From the NCBI RefSeq assembly GCF_000372525.1, contig NZ_AQUR01000103.1, positions 1 to 64,000 on the forward strand: 64,000 bases of DNA, written 5' to 3'. Under the pieces are notes generated by a model. It was not told where the DNA came from. It did no database searches and saw only the letters and a list, made by a program, of their open reading frames with translations. This document shows, piece by piece, positions 50,740 through 60,328 of the stretch (its first letter is position 1; each line of letters starts with the position of its first letter). The position numbers and the translations under genes are program-made. Origin of the DNA: Cupriavidus neocaledonicus (GTDB lineage Bacteria; Pseudomonadota; Gammaproteobacteria; Burkholderiales; Burkholderiaceae).

Positions 50740-51752
50740 GCGGCTCCCCTGGCAATGTTGGCGGCCCTGGCGCTGCCTTGCTGGCGCCGGCGCTGGCGCG
50801 CGAAGCTCAGCAGCGCGAGGTCGAGCCGGGCGTAGGTCGACAGCGTCAGGCACGCCACCCCGGCGCGCGCGAACGCCTGGCGCAGCTCCGCCTCGCGCGC
50901 CTCCGCGGCGGCGGCGAAGCGCTTGCGGAAGGACGGGTCATGGGTATCGACGAACAGCTGCTCGCCGCTTTCGGCATCCTGCAGCACCACCAGTCCCAGG
51001 TCGGGTAACGCGGTTTCGAGCGGATCGACCAGCCGCACCGCGACCACTTCATGCCGCCGCGCCAGCATCCCCAGCGATGCCTGCCAGCCCGGCGCGCTGA
51101 TGAAATCCGATACCACGAACACCACCGAGCGCCGCCTTGCCACCGCGCGGGCACGCTCGAGCAGGTCACGCAGGCGGGTGTCGCCCGGCGATGCGGCGGG
51201 CGTGGCGCGCATGCGGTGCAGCAGGTGCAGCAGCTGGCGGCGTCCGGCGCGCGCCGGCACCACCGTGGCGTCGACGTTGGTGGCGCCGCCATAGAGCACG
51301 GCGCCCACCCGGTTGCCGTAACGCGTCAGCAGCAGCGCCATCACGGTGGTGAAGTCGCTCAGCAGGTCGCGCTTGCGCACGCTGCCCGAGCCGAAGTCGA
51401 TCGAGCCGCTCAGGTCCAGCAAGAACCAGGCCGCGACTTCGCGGTCTTCCTGGTACTCGCGGACATGCGGCGTCTGCAGCCGCGCGGTCACGTTCCAGTC
51501 GATATGGCGCACGTCGTCGCCGGGGTGGTATTCGCGCAGGTCGGCCAGGTCGAGGCCGAAGCCGCGGAACAGCGTGCGGTAGTCGCCTTGCAGCAGCCCG
51601 TCGAGGCGGCGCACCACGGTCCATTCCAGGCGCCGCAGCAGGGCGTCGGTCTGGTTCGCGCCGGTGCCGGCCAGCGCGACGGCGGGCGCGGCGCAAGGTG
51701 TGGCGCCGGTCGCGCTGCCTGGCTCGCGCCGCCTAGTCCGCCGCCCGAACAT
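50736..51752 (-). CDS. DUF58/VWA-like protein
   Basis: A 338-residue DUF58 protein. The conserved segments are REYHPGDDVRHIDWNVTARL, which is the family signature, and LLDLSGSIDFG with a metal-site DLSGS. It is cytosolic and a partner of MoxR ATPases. It begins 20 bp inside the moxR gene and ends overlapping the BatA-like gene, so all three are translationally coupled. Confidence 0.87.
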   Translation of the reverse strand: MFGRRTRRREPGSATGATPCAAPAVALAGTGANQTDALLRRLEWTVVRRLDGLLQGDYRTLFRGFGLDLADLREYHPGDDVRHIDWNVTARLQTPHVREYQEDREVAAWFLLDLSGSIDFGSGSVRKRDLLSDFTTVMALLLTRYGNRVGAVLYGGATNVDATVVPARAGRRQLLHLLHRMRATPAASPGDTRLRDLLERARAVARRRSVVFVVSDFISAPGWQASLGMLARRHEVVAVRLVDPLETALPDLGLVVLQDAESGEQLFVDTHDPSFRKRFAAAAEAREAELRQAFARAGVACLTLSTYARLDLALLSFARQRRRQQGSARAANIARGAA

Positions 51753-52743
51753 GGGATTCCATGGGCCGCTCGGGAACCGGCAGCGCCTGCGAGATGCGGG
51801 TGATGAGCTGGTCGGCCGTGACGCCGTCGGACATGGCCTCGTACGAGAGCGACAGGCGATGGCGCAACACGTCCGGCACCAGGTCGGCGACGTCCTCGGG
51901 CAGCGCGTAGTGGCGGCCGCGCAGGTAGGCCAGCGCGCGCGCGCCTTCGACCAGGCCGATGGTGGCGCGCGGGCTGGCGCCGAACGACACGTAGCGGTCC
52001 AGGTCAGCGAGGCCGTAGTCGCCCGGCTTGCGCGTGGCCGCGACCACGCGCACCGCGTACTGGACCAGGCTGGGATCGACGTACACCTTGCGGCAGGCCT
52101 CCTGCAGCGCGGTCAGGTGCTCGGGGGTGGCCACCGGGCTGACGTTGATGCGCGGGCCGGTGACGCGGTTGACGATCACCACCTCTTCCTCTTCCGACGG
52201 GTAGCCCACCAGCACCTTCATCATGAAGCGGTCGACCTGCGCCTCGGGCAGCGGGTAGGTGCCTTCGGTCTCGATCGGGTTCTGCGTCGCCATGACCAGG
52301 AACGGCGCGGGCACGCGATGGCTTTCGCCGGCGATGGTGACCTGTTTTTCCTGCATCACTTCCAGCAGCGCGCTCTGCACCTTGGCCGGCGCGCGGTTGA
52401 TCTCGTCGGCCAGCAGCAGGTTTGCAAAGACCGGGCCGCGCACCGTGGAGAACTCGCCGGTGCCCTGGTTGTACATGCGCGTGCCGACCAGGTCGGCGGG
52501 CAACAGGTCCGGCGTGAACTGGATGCGCTTGAAGGTGCCGCTCATGGTCCGCGCCAGCGTGTTGACGGTCAGGGTCTTGGCCAGTCCCGGCACGCCCTCG
52601 ACCAGCAGGTGGCCGCCGGACAGGATGGCCACCAGCACGCGTTCGAGAAAGTGGTCCTGCCCGACCACCACGCGTTTCACCTCGTACAGCAGGCGTTCCA
52701 TCAAGTTGGCGCTGTCGGCGGCGCCCCTGGCTTGGTCGTTCAT
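51733..52743 (-). CDS. MoxR-family AAA+ ATPase
   Basis: A 336-residue MoxR ATPase. Walker A is GVPGLAKT (residues 50-57), Walker B LLADEINRAP, the sensor region MATQNPIETEGTYPLPEAQVDRF, and a C-terminal lid. It acts as a chaperone with its DUF58 and VWA partners. It follows the HtrA-like protease gene by 11 bp and overlaps DUF58 by 20 bp. Confidence 0.9.
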   Translation of the reverse strand: MNDQARGAADSANLMERLLYEVKRVVVGQDHFLERVLVAILSGGHLLVEGVPGLAKTLTVNTLARTMSGTFKRIQFTPDLLPADLVGTRMYNQGTGEFSTVRGPVFANLLLADEINRAPAKVQSALLEVMQEKQVTIAGESHRVPAPFLVMATQNPIETEGTYPLPEAQVDRFMMKVLVGYPSEEEEVVIVNRVTGPRINVSPVATPEHLTALQEACRKVYVDPSLVQYAVRVVAATRKPGDYGLADLDRYVSFGASPRATIGLVEGARALAYLRGRHYALPEDVADLVPDVLRHRLSLSYEAMSDGVTADQLITRISQALPVPERPMESHVRAAD

Positions 52744-52754
52744 AGGTCCCCGCG

Positions 52755-53675
52755 TCAGAAAGGAGAAGTTCCGATGGATACACCGGCACTTTCGATCGTG
52801 GTGGCGAAGCCGATGCCGATGAAGGTGCCGCTGTTGCCTGGATTGAGGATGGCGGTGACGATGCCCACCACCTCGCCGTTCATGTTCACCAGCGGACCGC
52901 CCGAATTGCCCGGATTGACCGCGGCGTCGAACTGGATCAGCTTGTCCAGGGTCCGCTTGTTGTCCGACGCGACGAACTCGCGGTCCAGCCCGGACACCAC
53001 GCCGGCGGACACCGACGGGCCGATGCCGAACGGAAAGCCCACCGCGACCACCTCGGAGCCGGGCAGCAGGTCGCGGCTGGAACCCAGCGTGGCCGCGGGC
53101 AGGTCGTCGGGTATCGACCTGGCCTGGATCACCGCCAGGTCTTTCTCCGGAATCGTCTGCAGCACGGTGGCTTCGGACGTGTGTCCGTCGTGGAAGGTCA
53201 GCTCCAGGCGCCGCGCCCCCGCAATCACGTGGAGGCTGGTCAGGATCACGCCGCGCTCCGTCACCACCACGCCCGAGCCGATGTGGCGGGATTCCGGCTT
53301 GTTGTCCGCGCTGTTGCCGGGCGGGCGCTCGTTGGGCAGGGGCGGGACGGCCGGGGCGGGGGGCGCCGAGGGCGGGGCTTCGGGCGGCGTGGCCGGGGCA
53401 TCACGTCCGGCCTGCGGCGCGGACGCCGCCTCGGGGGCCTTTTCCGGCGCGGGGTAATTGCGGATTTCGACCACCGATTCGCGCACCGCCTCGGCCGCCA
53501 TGGCGGTGCGCGAGGGCAGGGGCTTGGTCTCGAGCGTGTGCAGCACGGCCGCGTCGATGTCCTTCTGCGTCAGCGCGCGCGGCTTGGGCTGCAACAGCCA
53601 TGCCGAGCCGACGCCGGCGGCGAGAACCAGCGCGACGGCCCCCGAGACCCATCCGTAGATCGTCACCCGTTTCAT
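52755..53675 (-). CDS. Trypsin-like serine protease, HtrA-like without PDZ
   Basis: A 306-residue membrane-anchored S1C protease. An N-terminal helix (about 8-27) is followed by a long Pro/Ala-rich linker (75-120) and the catalytic domain (about 130-300). The triad is H149 (TSLHVI), D179 (EKDLAV) and S258 (NPGNSGGPLV), all present. The protein ends a few residues after the last catalytic strand, so no PDZ domain follows, unlike DegP/DegS. It starts the operon with MoxR, DUF58 and the VWA protein and likely acts in the periplasm. Confidence 0.82.
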   Translation of the reverse strand: MKRVTIYGWVSGAVALVLAAGVGSAWLLQPKPRALTQKDIDAAVLHTLETKPLPSRTAMAAEAVRESVVEIRNYPAPEKAPEAASAPQAGRDAPATPPEAPPSAPPAPAVPPLPNERPPGNSADNKPESRHIGSGVVVTERGVILTSLHVIAGARRLELTFHDGHTSEATVLQTIPEKDLAVIQARSIPDDLPAATLGSSRDLLPGSEVVAVGFPFGIGPSVSAGVVSGLDREFVASDNKRTLDKLIQFDAAVNPGNSGGPLVNMNGEVVGIVTAILNPGNSGTFIGIGFATTIESAGVSIGTSPF

Positions 53676-53749
53676 CGCAGCCCCCGAGGTCCCGTCCCGC
53701 CTTAAAAAATACAGTACCATCCTCTTACCCACGCGCCAAGGAGCAGGGC

Positions 53750-54811
53750 ATGCAGTTTCTCTGGCCGCAGATGCTCTGGTTGCTGCTTGCGCTTCCGGTG
53801 CTGGCAGCGGCTTACCTGTACCTGCTCGCGCGGCGCAAGAAGGCCGCGGTGCTGTATGCAAGCCTTGCATTGCCGCGCGCCGCGCTCGGCCCGCGCCAAC
53901 GCCTGCGGCGCCACATTCCCCCGTTGCTGTTTTTTCTCGCGCTGGCCGCCGCGCTGCTGGCCTGCGCGCGCCCCAGCGCCACCATCACGCTGCCGGCCGA
54001 TACCGTGACCCTGGTGCTGGCGATGGACACCTCGCGCAGCATGGAGGCCGCCGACGTGCCGCCCAACCGCATCAGCGCCGCCCAGCAGGCCGCGCGCGAC
54101 CTCGTGGTCGGGCTGCCGGCCAGCGTGCGGCTGGGCATCGTGTCCTTCGCCGGCACCGCGGCGGTGGTGCTGCCGCCCACCGACAACCGGCAGGACATGC
54201 TCGACGCGATCGAGCGCTTCCAGCTGCAGCGCGGCACCGCCACCGGCAGCGGCCTGTTCCAGGCGCTGGCGGTGCTGTTTCCCGAAGACGGCATCGACCT
54301 CGAAGTGATCCTGTTCGGCAGCCGCTCCGACCGCGCCGGCCGCGGCACCTCGCTCGACGAGTCCGCCGCCGCCGATGCCGCGCGCCGGCGCGAACAGACC
54401 CAGCAGGCGGCGCAGCCGGGCTCATACCGCCACGGCGCCGTGATCCTGCTCAGCGATGGCCGGCGCACCACCGGCCCGGACCCGCTCGACGCCGCACGCA
54501 TGGCGGCGCAGCGCGGCGTGCGCGTCTACACCGTCGGCTTTGGCTCGCAGCAGATCATGGCCGCGCCGGAATCCAGCCTTGCGTACTTCATGCAACTGGA
54601 CGAACCGGCGCTGCGCGCGGTCGCCAGCATCACCGGCGGCGAATACTTCCACGCCGGCTCGGCGGCCGACCTGAGCCAGGTGTACCGCCAGCTCAGCGCG
54701 CGCTTTGCGCTGGAGCGCAGGGAAACCGAGTTGGGTGCCTTGTTCGCCGCAGGGGCGGTGGTGTTGCTGGCGCTGGCTTGCGGGCTGTCGATGTTGTGGT
54801 TCAGGCGGTGA
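53750..54811 (+). CDS. VWA-domain membrane protein (BatB-like)
   Basis: A 353-residue VWA protein with two membrane segments near the N terminus (about 5-25 and 57-77), the VWA domain with DTSRS in AMDTSRSMEAAD, and a C-terminal helix. It is paralogous to the protein at 49669 (shared ISAAQQAARDLVVGLPASVRLGIV-type region) but is on the other strand, divergent from the protease operon across 74 bp. AAGGAGCAGGGC precedes the start. It likely works with the MoxR operon. Confidence 0.84.
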   Translation: MQFLWPQMLWLLLALPVLAAAYLYLLARRKKAAVLYASLALPRAALGPRQRLRRHIPPLLFFLALAAALLACARPSATITLPADTVTLVLAMDTSRSMEAADVPPNRISAAQQAARDLVVGLPASVRLGIVSFAGTAAVVLPPTDNRQDMLDAIERFQLQRGTATGSGLFQALAVLFPEDGIDLEVILFGSRSDRAGRGTSLDESAAADAARRREQTQQAAQPGSYRHGAVILLSDGRRTTGPDPLDAARMAAQRGVRVYTVGFGSQQIMAAPESSLAYFMQLDEPALRAVASITGGEYFHAGSAADLSQVYRQLSARFALERRETELGALFAAGAVVLLALACGLSMLWFRR

Positions 54812-54866
54812 CGGCGGTGGCAAGCGATGGCGGAGTCAGGTGAGGAGGCGACGGCCGCCGCTATTG

Positions 54867-55871
54867 CTACTGGTCTGCCTTCGCGCCCGAACGCCGCACG
54901 ATTTCCGCCCATTTCCTGCCCTCAGCAGCGTTGTAGCGGGCAAAGTCGGCGGGTGACGAGCCCACCGGCTCAGCGCCCATGTCCGCGTATTGCTGGCGCA
55001 CATCGGGCCGTTTCAATGCGGCAGCCGCATGCGTGGCAAGCTTCTCGACCACCGCTGCCGGCGTGCCGCGCGGCGCCCACAAGCCATACCAGGTACTGAT
55101 GTCGAAGCCGGGCAAGCCGGACTCCGCAACCGTCGGGATGTCGGGCAACGCGCTCGCGCGGCGTGGGGTGGTAACAGCGATGGCACGTAGCTTGCCGGAC
55201 TTGATAAACGGCATGGCCGACGGCATGGAATCGAACATCAACTGGATCTGGCCGCCCATCAGGTCCGTCAGCGCAGGCGCACTGCCCTTGTATGGAACAT
55301 GCTGCATCGGCACCCTGGCCGCCAGCTTGAACGATTCGCCGGCCAGGTGCTGGGCCGAGGCATTGCCCGCCGAGCCGAAGTTTAGCGCGCCGCCCTCGCG
55401 CCTGGCATAGGCGATCAGGTCCTGCACGGTCGTCACCGGCGAGGCGTTGTTGACCACCAGCACCAGCGGTACGTCGGCCAGCTGCGTGATTGGCACGAAA
55501 TCCTTGAACGCGTCATAGCGCATCTTCGGCTGGATGCTGGGGTTAATCACATGCAGCGAGGCATTGGCGAGGATGGTGTAGCCGTCAGCGGCCGCGCGCG
55601 CCACGGCTTCGGCGCCGATCATGCCGCTGGCGCCGGGCTTGTTGTCGACCACCACGCCCTGGCCCAGGCTTTCGCCCATCTTGACCGCCACCACGCGCGC
55701 CAGCAGGTCGGTGGGCCCGCCGGCCGGGTAGGGCAGCACCATGCGCACAGGATGTTGCGGAAATTCCTCCGCGCCGGCGGCAGCGGGCAGCAGCGCGCTC
55801 GCGGCCGACAGTACCAGCGCCGCGCTTAGCCGCGTCCATATTGCATGTGGTTTCGGATATCGGGTGTTCAC
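54867..55871 (-). CDS. Bug-type binding protein
   Basis: A 334-residue Bug protein with a signal peptide (about 1-34, ending GAEEF). It has YPAGGPTDLLARVVA, VDNKPGASGMIGAEAVA, HVPYKGSAPALTDLMGG and WYGLWAPRGTPAAV. GTG at 55871 overlaps the oxidoreductase stop (GTGA). It is the last gene of the CoA-transferase, oxidoreductase and Bug operon and may import their substrate. Ligand unknown. Confidence 0.86.
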   Translation of the reverse strand: MNTRYPKPHAIWTRLSAALVLSAASALLPAAAGAEEFPQHPVRMVLPYPAGGPTDLLARVVAVKMGESLGQGVVVDNKPGASGMIGAEAVARAAADGYTILANASLHVINPSIQPKMRYDAFKDFVPITQLADVPLVLVVNNASPVTTVQDLIAYARREGGALNFGSAGNASAQHLAGESFKLAARVPMQHVPYKGSAPALTDLMGGQIQLMFDSMPSAMPFIKSGKLRAIAVTTPRRASALPDIPTVAESGLPGFDISTWYGLWAPRGTPAAVVEKLATHAAAALKRPDVRQQYADMGAEPVGSSPADFARYNAAEGRKWAEIVRRSGAKADQ

Positions 55872-56878
55872 GTCTCTGTCTCCTTGATTTTTATCGCTAC
55901 CTTGCCCACCACCTGGCGGGATTCCAGCGCGGCCAGGGCATCGCCCAGGCCGGTGATCGGATACGTCGCGGACACGGTCGGCGCCAGCTTGCCCTGCGCG
56001 GCCCAGTCGAACAGCGTTGCCATGACGTCCTGCAGCGCCGCGGCGTGCTGTGCGCGCTCGTTGGCGGGCGTCCAACCGATATAGCGGCCAAAGAAGAAGC
56101 CGTGCAGCGTCAGGTTCTTGACCAGCAGCAGGTTCACCGGTGCCTGCGGGATGGTGCCGCTGGCAAAGCCGATGCTGAGGATGCGGGCGTTGGCCGCCGC
56201 CGCGCGCAGCGCCTGCTGGAACAGCTCGCCACCAACGGGGTCCACCACCACGTCGGCACCGCGGCCGCCGGTCAGTGCCTTGACCGCGCTTGCCAGGTCC
56301 GCCGGCGCCACTGCGTGCGTGGCGCCGCGCCGCAGCGCGTCGGCACGCTTGGCCTCGGTGCTGGCGCAGGCGATTACGGTGGCGCCGAGTTCGCGCGCAA
56401 TCTCCACCGCGGCCAGGCCCACGCCCGCGCCGGCGCCCAGCACCAGCACGGTATCGGCGGGGCACAGCGTGCAGCGCCACACCAACCCGCAATAGGCGGT
56501 GCCGTACGAAATCGGAACCGGTAGCGCGACCGTCGAACGCAGTGCGTCCGGCACGCGATAGACCGTGTATTCGGGCACCGTGACCCGTTCGGCAAAGCAG
56601 CCCCAGTCCGCGATCGCCACCACGCGGTCGCCCGGACGCAGTCGCGTGACGGCATCGCCGCAGGCGATCACGCGTCCGACGGCCTCGGTCCCGGGCACGA
56701 AAGGCAGCGGCGGGCGCCTTTGGTACTGCCCGGCAATCATCAGGCCGGTGGCGTGGCTTACGCTGGCATACTCGACCGCGATCGTGACCGCATGCGGGTC
56801 AGCCAGCGCCGGCTCGGGAATGGATTGCACGGAGACGTCGTGCACGCTGCCAAATTGTTCACACACCAGCGCCTTCAT
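55868..56878 (-). CDS. Quinone oxidoreductase-like MDR (NADPH-dependent)
   Basis: A 336-residue medium-chain dehydrogenase. The N-terminal MKALVCEQFGSVHDVSV, FVPGTEAVGRVIACGD and the cofactor loop GAGAGVGLAAVEIARE are clear. It lacks the zinc ligands of alcohol dehydrogenases. It overlaps both the CoA-transferase (ATGA) and Bug (GTGA) genes. Acting on a CoA ester or enoyl/quinone intermediate is likely. Confidence 0.85.
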   Translation of the reverse strand: MKALVCEQFGSVHDVSVQSIPEPALADPHAVTIAVEYASVSHATGLMIAGQYQRRPPLPFVPGTEAVGRVIACGDAVTRLRPGDRVVAIADWGCFAERVTVPEYTVYRVPDALRSTVALPVPISYGTAYCGLVWRCTLCPADTVLVLGAGAGVGLAAVEIARELGATVIACASTEAKRADALRRGATHAVAPADLASAVKALTGGRGADVVVDPVGGELFQQALRAAAANARILSIGFASGTIPQAPVNLLLVKNLTLHGFFFGRYIGWTPANERAQHAAALQDVMATLFDWAAQGKLAPTVSATYPITGLGDALAALESRQVVGKVAIKIKETET

Positions 56879-58098
56879 TGGACACCTGCCCCGGCCGCTG
56901 GGGCCTGCAGCGCCACGCCCTGGCGCAGCCAGTCGTCGATGGCAAGCCGGCTGAATCCCGCCTCCCGCAGGATCTCGACGGTATGTTCGCCGTTGGCCGG
57001 CGCCGGGCCGGCATCCCGGCGCAAGCCGCGCGCCGGGATGCCGGCAAAGGGCAGCGGCCCCAGCCCGGGCTGCGCGATGGCCTGGAAGGTTTGCCGATGC
57101 GCGGCCTGCGGATGCGCGAGCACGTCATCATAGGTGCGCACCGGGGCATGCAGCACGTCATGCCGGCTGAGGATGTCCTGCCATTGCGCGGTGGTGCGCG
57201 TGGCGATGCAGCTCGCCACCAGCTGGTCGAGCAGCGCGGCATGGGCCATGCGTGCAGCGTTGTCGGCAAAGCGCGGGTCTTCGAGCCAGTCGGCATGGTC
57301 CAGCGCCCGGCACAGCTTGCCAAACTGCGCGTCGTTCAGCGCCAGCAGCGTCAGGCTGCCGTCGCGGCTGGCATAGACGCCGTTGGGCGCGCTGACCGGA
57401 CCTGCGGCGGACGGGCCGCCGATGGCGTGCTCCAGCAGGTTGTTGGCCTGCAGCGCGCAGCAGGCCTCGAACAGGTTCAGCTCGACATGGCCGCCGCGCC
57501 CGCTGCGATAGCGCCGGCACAGTGCCGCGGCGCACGCCTGCGCGGCATAAAGGCCGGTGGCGGCATCGGCCAGCAGCATGCCGATGCGGCGCGCGCTGCC
57601 GTCGGCGTTCCGGTTGGCGAACATCAATCCGGAATCCGCCTGCATGACAGAGTCCGACGCCGGATAGTCGGCATACGGACCGTCCGGGCCATAGCCACTG
57701 ATCGACACATAGACCAGCTCGGGACGTTGCGCGGCCAGCGCGGCATAACCCACGCCCAGCCGCTCGGCCACCTGCGGGCGAAAGTTCTGCACCAGCACGT
57801 CGGCCTGCAGCGCCAGGGCCAGCAGTACTGCCTTGCCGGTATCGGTGGTGGCATCGATGCAGGCGCTGCGCTTGCCGCCGTTATAGGCCAGCGCCAGCGC
57901 GCTGGTATCGCCGCGCACGACACCGACCTTGCGGCCCCAGTCGCCCGCGGGCGGCTCGATCTTGACGACTTCCGCGCCTTGCTGCCACAGGATGTGGGCG
58001 CAATACGGGCCGGCAATGCCTTGGCTGATGTCCAGCACGCGCAGGCCGGCAAAGGGCAGGTCGGTGTCGTCAGGTCTGGTGGTGGAGGGTGAGGGCAT
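56875..58098 (-). CDS. CaiB/BaiF-type CoA-transferase
   Basis: A 407-residue class III CoA-transferase: FAGLRVLDISQGIAGPYCAH, GAEVVKIEPPAGDWGRKVG, LVQNFRPQVAERLGVGY and GYGPDGPYADYPASD. The start at 58098 is the Met preceding the family N terminus, with GAG upstream. It is the first gene of the operon with an oxidoreductase and a Bug protein, divergent from a LysR regulator. The acid is unknown. Confidence 0.85.
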   Translation of the reverse strand: MPSPSTTRPDDTDLPFAGLRVLDISQGIAGPYCAHILWQQGAEVVKIEPPAGDWGRKVGVVRGDTSALALAYNGGKRSACIDATTDTGKAVLLALALQADVLVQNFRPQVAERLGVGYAALAAQRPELVYVSISGYGPDGPYADYPASDSVMQADSGLMFANRNADGSARRIGMLLADAATGLYAAQACAAALCRRYRSGRGGHVELNLFEACCALQANNLLEHAIGGPSAAGPVSAPNGVYASRDGSLTLLALNDAQFGKLCRALDHADWLEDPRFADNAARMAHAALLDQLVASCIATRTTAQWQDILSRHDVLHAPVRTYDDVLAHPQAAHRQTFQAIAQPGLGPLPFAGIPARGLRRDAGPAPANGEHTVEILREAGFSRLAIDDWLRQGVALQAPAAGAGVQ

Positions 58099-58114
58099 GA
58101 GCTCGTCGGCAGGG

Positions 58115-58131
58115 ATAAACACGAGCTTTAT
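58115..58131. promoter_or_regulatory. LysR-type inverted repeat between CoA-transferase and LysR
   Basis: ATAAA-CACGAGC-TTTAT has 5-bp arms around a 7-bp centre and lies 17 bp upstream of the CoA-transferase start in the 90-bp divergent gap. It is a plausible binding site for the divergent LysR. Confidence 0.4.
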
Positions 58132-58188
58132 GCTAGGGTTGGGCTCCCGCCGAAACAATCCCTCGATTTGTGCCAATGGTGTTGACTG

Positions 58189-59181
58189 ATGATTGACAAT
58201 GATTTCGATCTGAACCTGGTGCGGCTCTTCGTCACCATGGTGGAGTCGCGCACGCTGACGGCGGCGGCGCAGCGCAGCGGCATGACGCGCTCGAACGTGT
58301 CGCGCCGGCTGAAGCTGCTGGAGCAGCATCTGGGCGCGCAGTTGATGCGCCGCACCACGCGCCATGTCGAGCTGACCGAAGCGGGGCAGCTGCTGTATGC
58401 GCATGGCTTGCGCATGCTGGATGAACTGCAGTCCGCCAATACCGCCATCGACAGCCTTGGCAAGGTGGTGCGCGGCGATGTGCGGATCCGCCTGCCGACG
58501 GGGCTGGGCCACCTCTACCTGACGCCGCTGCTGCTGGAATTCGCGCGCAGCTATCCGCAGATTTCGCTGCGCGTGGTGATCAACGACAACATTGGCGACC
58601 TGATTCCGGCCGAGGTCGACGTTGCGCTGAAGATCACTTCGCAGCCGCCCGACGACCATGTGGCCCGGCGCATCTGCGAGGTGGGCTGGTGCCTGTGCGC
58701 ATCGGCGTCGTTTCTGGACCGCCATGGGCCGGTGCGCACCGTGGCGGACCTCGAACGATGCGACATGATTGCGCCGGCATCGCTGGGGCGCCGCTTTACA
58801 TTGAAGGTATGGCTGGCCGGCACGCCGATGACGTTGCGGGTGTCGCCGCGGATCCAGTCAGGCGACTATCCGTTCCTTTTCGAATCGGTAATGGGCGGAC
58901 TGGGCGTGGCGCTGCTGCCGCGGTATGCGGTCTGGCGGCAACTGCAATCGGGACAGATGCGCGAGGTGCTGGCCGAGTGCGAAGCCGAAGGCGTGGGCGA
59001 CAGCGTCTACATGCTGACCGCGCCCAACCGCTTTCCGACCCTGGCCACGCGCACGCTGATGGACTTTATCCGCCAGCACCTCGAGCGGCAGGCCGAGAAC
59101 TGGGGCCGCCGCAATGTGCCCCCGCCCAGCCGTGGCAAGGCAGCAACCCCGCCTACCTCTCCTGCATCTTCGCCGCCTTGA
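58189..59181 (+). CDS. LysR-type transcriptional regulator
   Basis: A 330-residue LysR regulator. The helix-turn-helix is in residues 8-66 (TAAAQRSGMTRSNVSRRLKLLE), and the effector domain begins near GDVRIRLPTG. The C terminus is a Pro/Ser-rich extension that overlaps the convergent Bug gene by 29 bp. It is divergent from the CoA-transferase operon and probably regulates it. It is less likely to control the sulfolactate operon, which lies beyond the convergent Bug gene. Confidence 0.84.
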   Translation: MIDNDFDLNLVRLFVTMVESRTLTAAAQRSGMTRSNVSRRLKLLEQHLGAQLMRRTTRHVELTEAGQLLYAHGLRMLDELQSANTAIDSLGKVVRGDVRIRLPTGLGHLYLTPLLLEFARSYPQISLRVVINDNIGDLIPAEVDVALKITSQPPDDHVARRICEVGWCLCASASFLDRHGPVRTVADLERCDMIAPASLGRRFTLKVWLAGTPMTLRVSPRIQSGDYPFLFESVMGGLGVALLPRYAVWRQLQSGQMREVLAECEAEGVGDSVYMLTAPNRFPTLATRTLMDFIRQHLERQAENWGRRNVPPPSRGKAATPPTSPASSPP

Positions 59182-60121
59182 CGATCTCGCCCAGGCGCCG
59201 GCGTTCCGCGTCGACGAACTTGATGAAGTCCGCGCGCGTGCCGCCGATCGGCTCGATGCCCACTTGCTTGAGCTTGGCAGCGGCGGTGGGGTCTTTCATG
59301 GCCTTGTCGACCGCCGCGGCGACCGTGTCGAGGATGGCGTCGGGCGTGCCCTTCGGCGCATGGACGCCGGCCCAGTGCGCGATCTGCAGGTCGGCGAAGC
59401 CTTGCTCCACCGCGGTGGACAGTTGCGGGTAGGCCGAGATGCGCTGCGTCCACGTGGTAGCCAGCGGCTTGAACTTGCCGTCGTGCAGGATATGCGGCAA
59501 CGCAATGATGCTGGCCTCGGAGGTGCCTTCCACCTGGCCGCCCAGCACGGCCGTGGTGCTTTCCGACCCGCTCTTGTACGGCACGGGCTGCAGCTTGGCG
59601 CCGTACTTCACATTGAGGATTTCCGCAACGAAATGCGGGGTGCTGCCGGTGCCGGCGGTGGCGAAATTGAAGCCGGTGCCTTTCTTCGAGGCCTCGACGA
59701 AGTCGCGCAGTTCCTTGTAGGGCGCGTTCTTCGGCACCACGATCACCGACGGCGCCAGCCCGATCATCGCCACCGGCACCAGCGCGTCGTCCTTGAACGG
59801 CATTGACTTCTTGATCATGCTGTTGGAGATCACGCCGGCGGCACTGATCAGGAAGGTGTAGCCATCCGGCGCGCTGCGGGCCACCAGGTCGGCGCCAACG
59901 GTGCCGCCCGCACCGGGCCGGTTCTCGACCAGCACGGTCTGGCCCAGCGCCTTGCTGGCGCCTTCGGCGGCCGCGCGCGCCATCAGGTCATTGGCGCCGC
60001 CCGCGGCGAACGGCACGACGAAGCGGACGGTCTTTGCGGGCCAGGGGTCTTGTGCGTTGGCGGTCGATGCTGCAAGGCAGGCCGCCGATGCCAGCAGGCC
60101 CAAAGCAAATCGGTTTTTCAT
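59153..60121 (-). CDS. Bug-type binding protein beside the sulfolactate operon
   Basis: A 322-residue Bug protein with a signal peptide (about 1-23, ending TANAQD). It has VPFAAGGANDLMARAAAEGA, VENRPGAGGTVGADLVA and VPYKSGSESTTAVLGGQ. It is divergent from suyA across a 288-bp gap and could bind sulfolactate for a tripartite tricarboxylate transporter, since such transporters are known in sulfolactate clusters. That link is an inference from position. No membrane subunits lie between it and suyA. Confidence 0.85.
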   Translation of the reverse strand: MKNRFALGLLASAACLAASTANAQDPWPAKTVRFVVPFAAGGANDLMARAAAEGASKALGQTVLVENRPGAGGTVGADLVARSAPDGYTFLISAAGVISNSMIKKSMPFKDDALVPVAMIGLAPSVIVVPKNAPYKELRDFVEASKKGTGFNFATAGTGSTPHFVAEILNVKYGAKLQPVPYKSGSESTTAVLGGQVEGTSEASIIALPHILHDGKFKPLATTWTQRISAYPQLSTAVEQGFADLQIAHWAGVHAPKGTPDAILDTVAAAVDKAMKDPTAAAKLKQVGIEPIGGTRADFIKFVDAERRRLGEIVKAAKMQER

Positions 60122-60328
60122 CGTCAAGTCATGTCTCCGTTTCGGGGTTGAACACACACAGGCAGTCAGGTAGCGGCATCGCTTCCGGCCTTAGCCGTCC
60201 CGTTCCCTGACCCGGGCGCTGTGCCGACATTGTCACGCATCCGGCTCTACGGACGGGTGCTATGTGACTGACGAGCCTTCTACACCCACGTCTCCATATC
60301 TGCCAGACGCGGCATCGACAATTCAAAT

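Noticed and set aside
58189..59181. LysR at 58189 as the regulator of the sulfolactate operon
   Set aside because: It is divergent from the CoA-transferase operon with a symmetric element in that gap, and a convergent Bug gene separates it from suyA.
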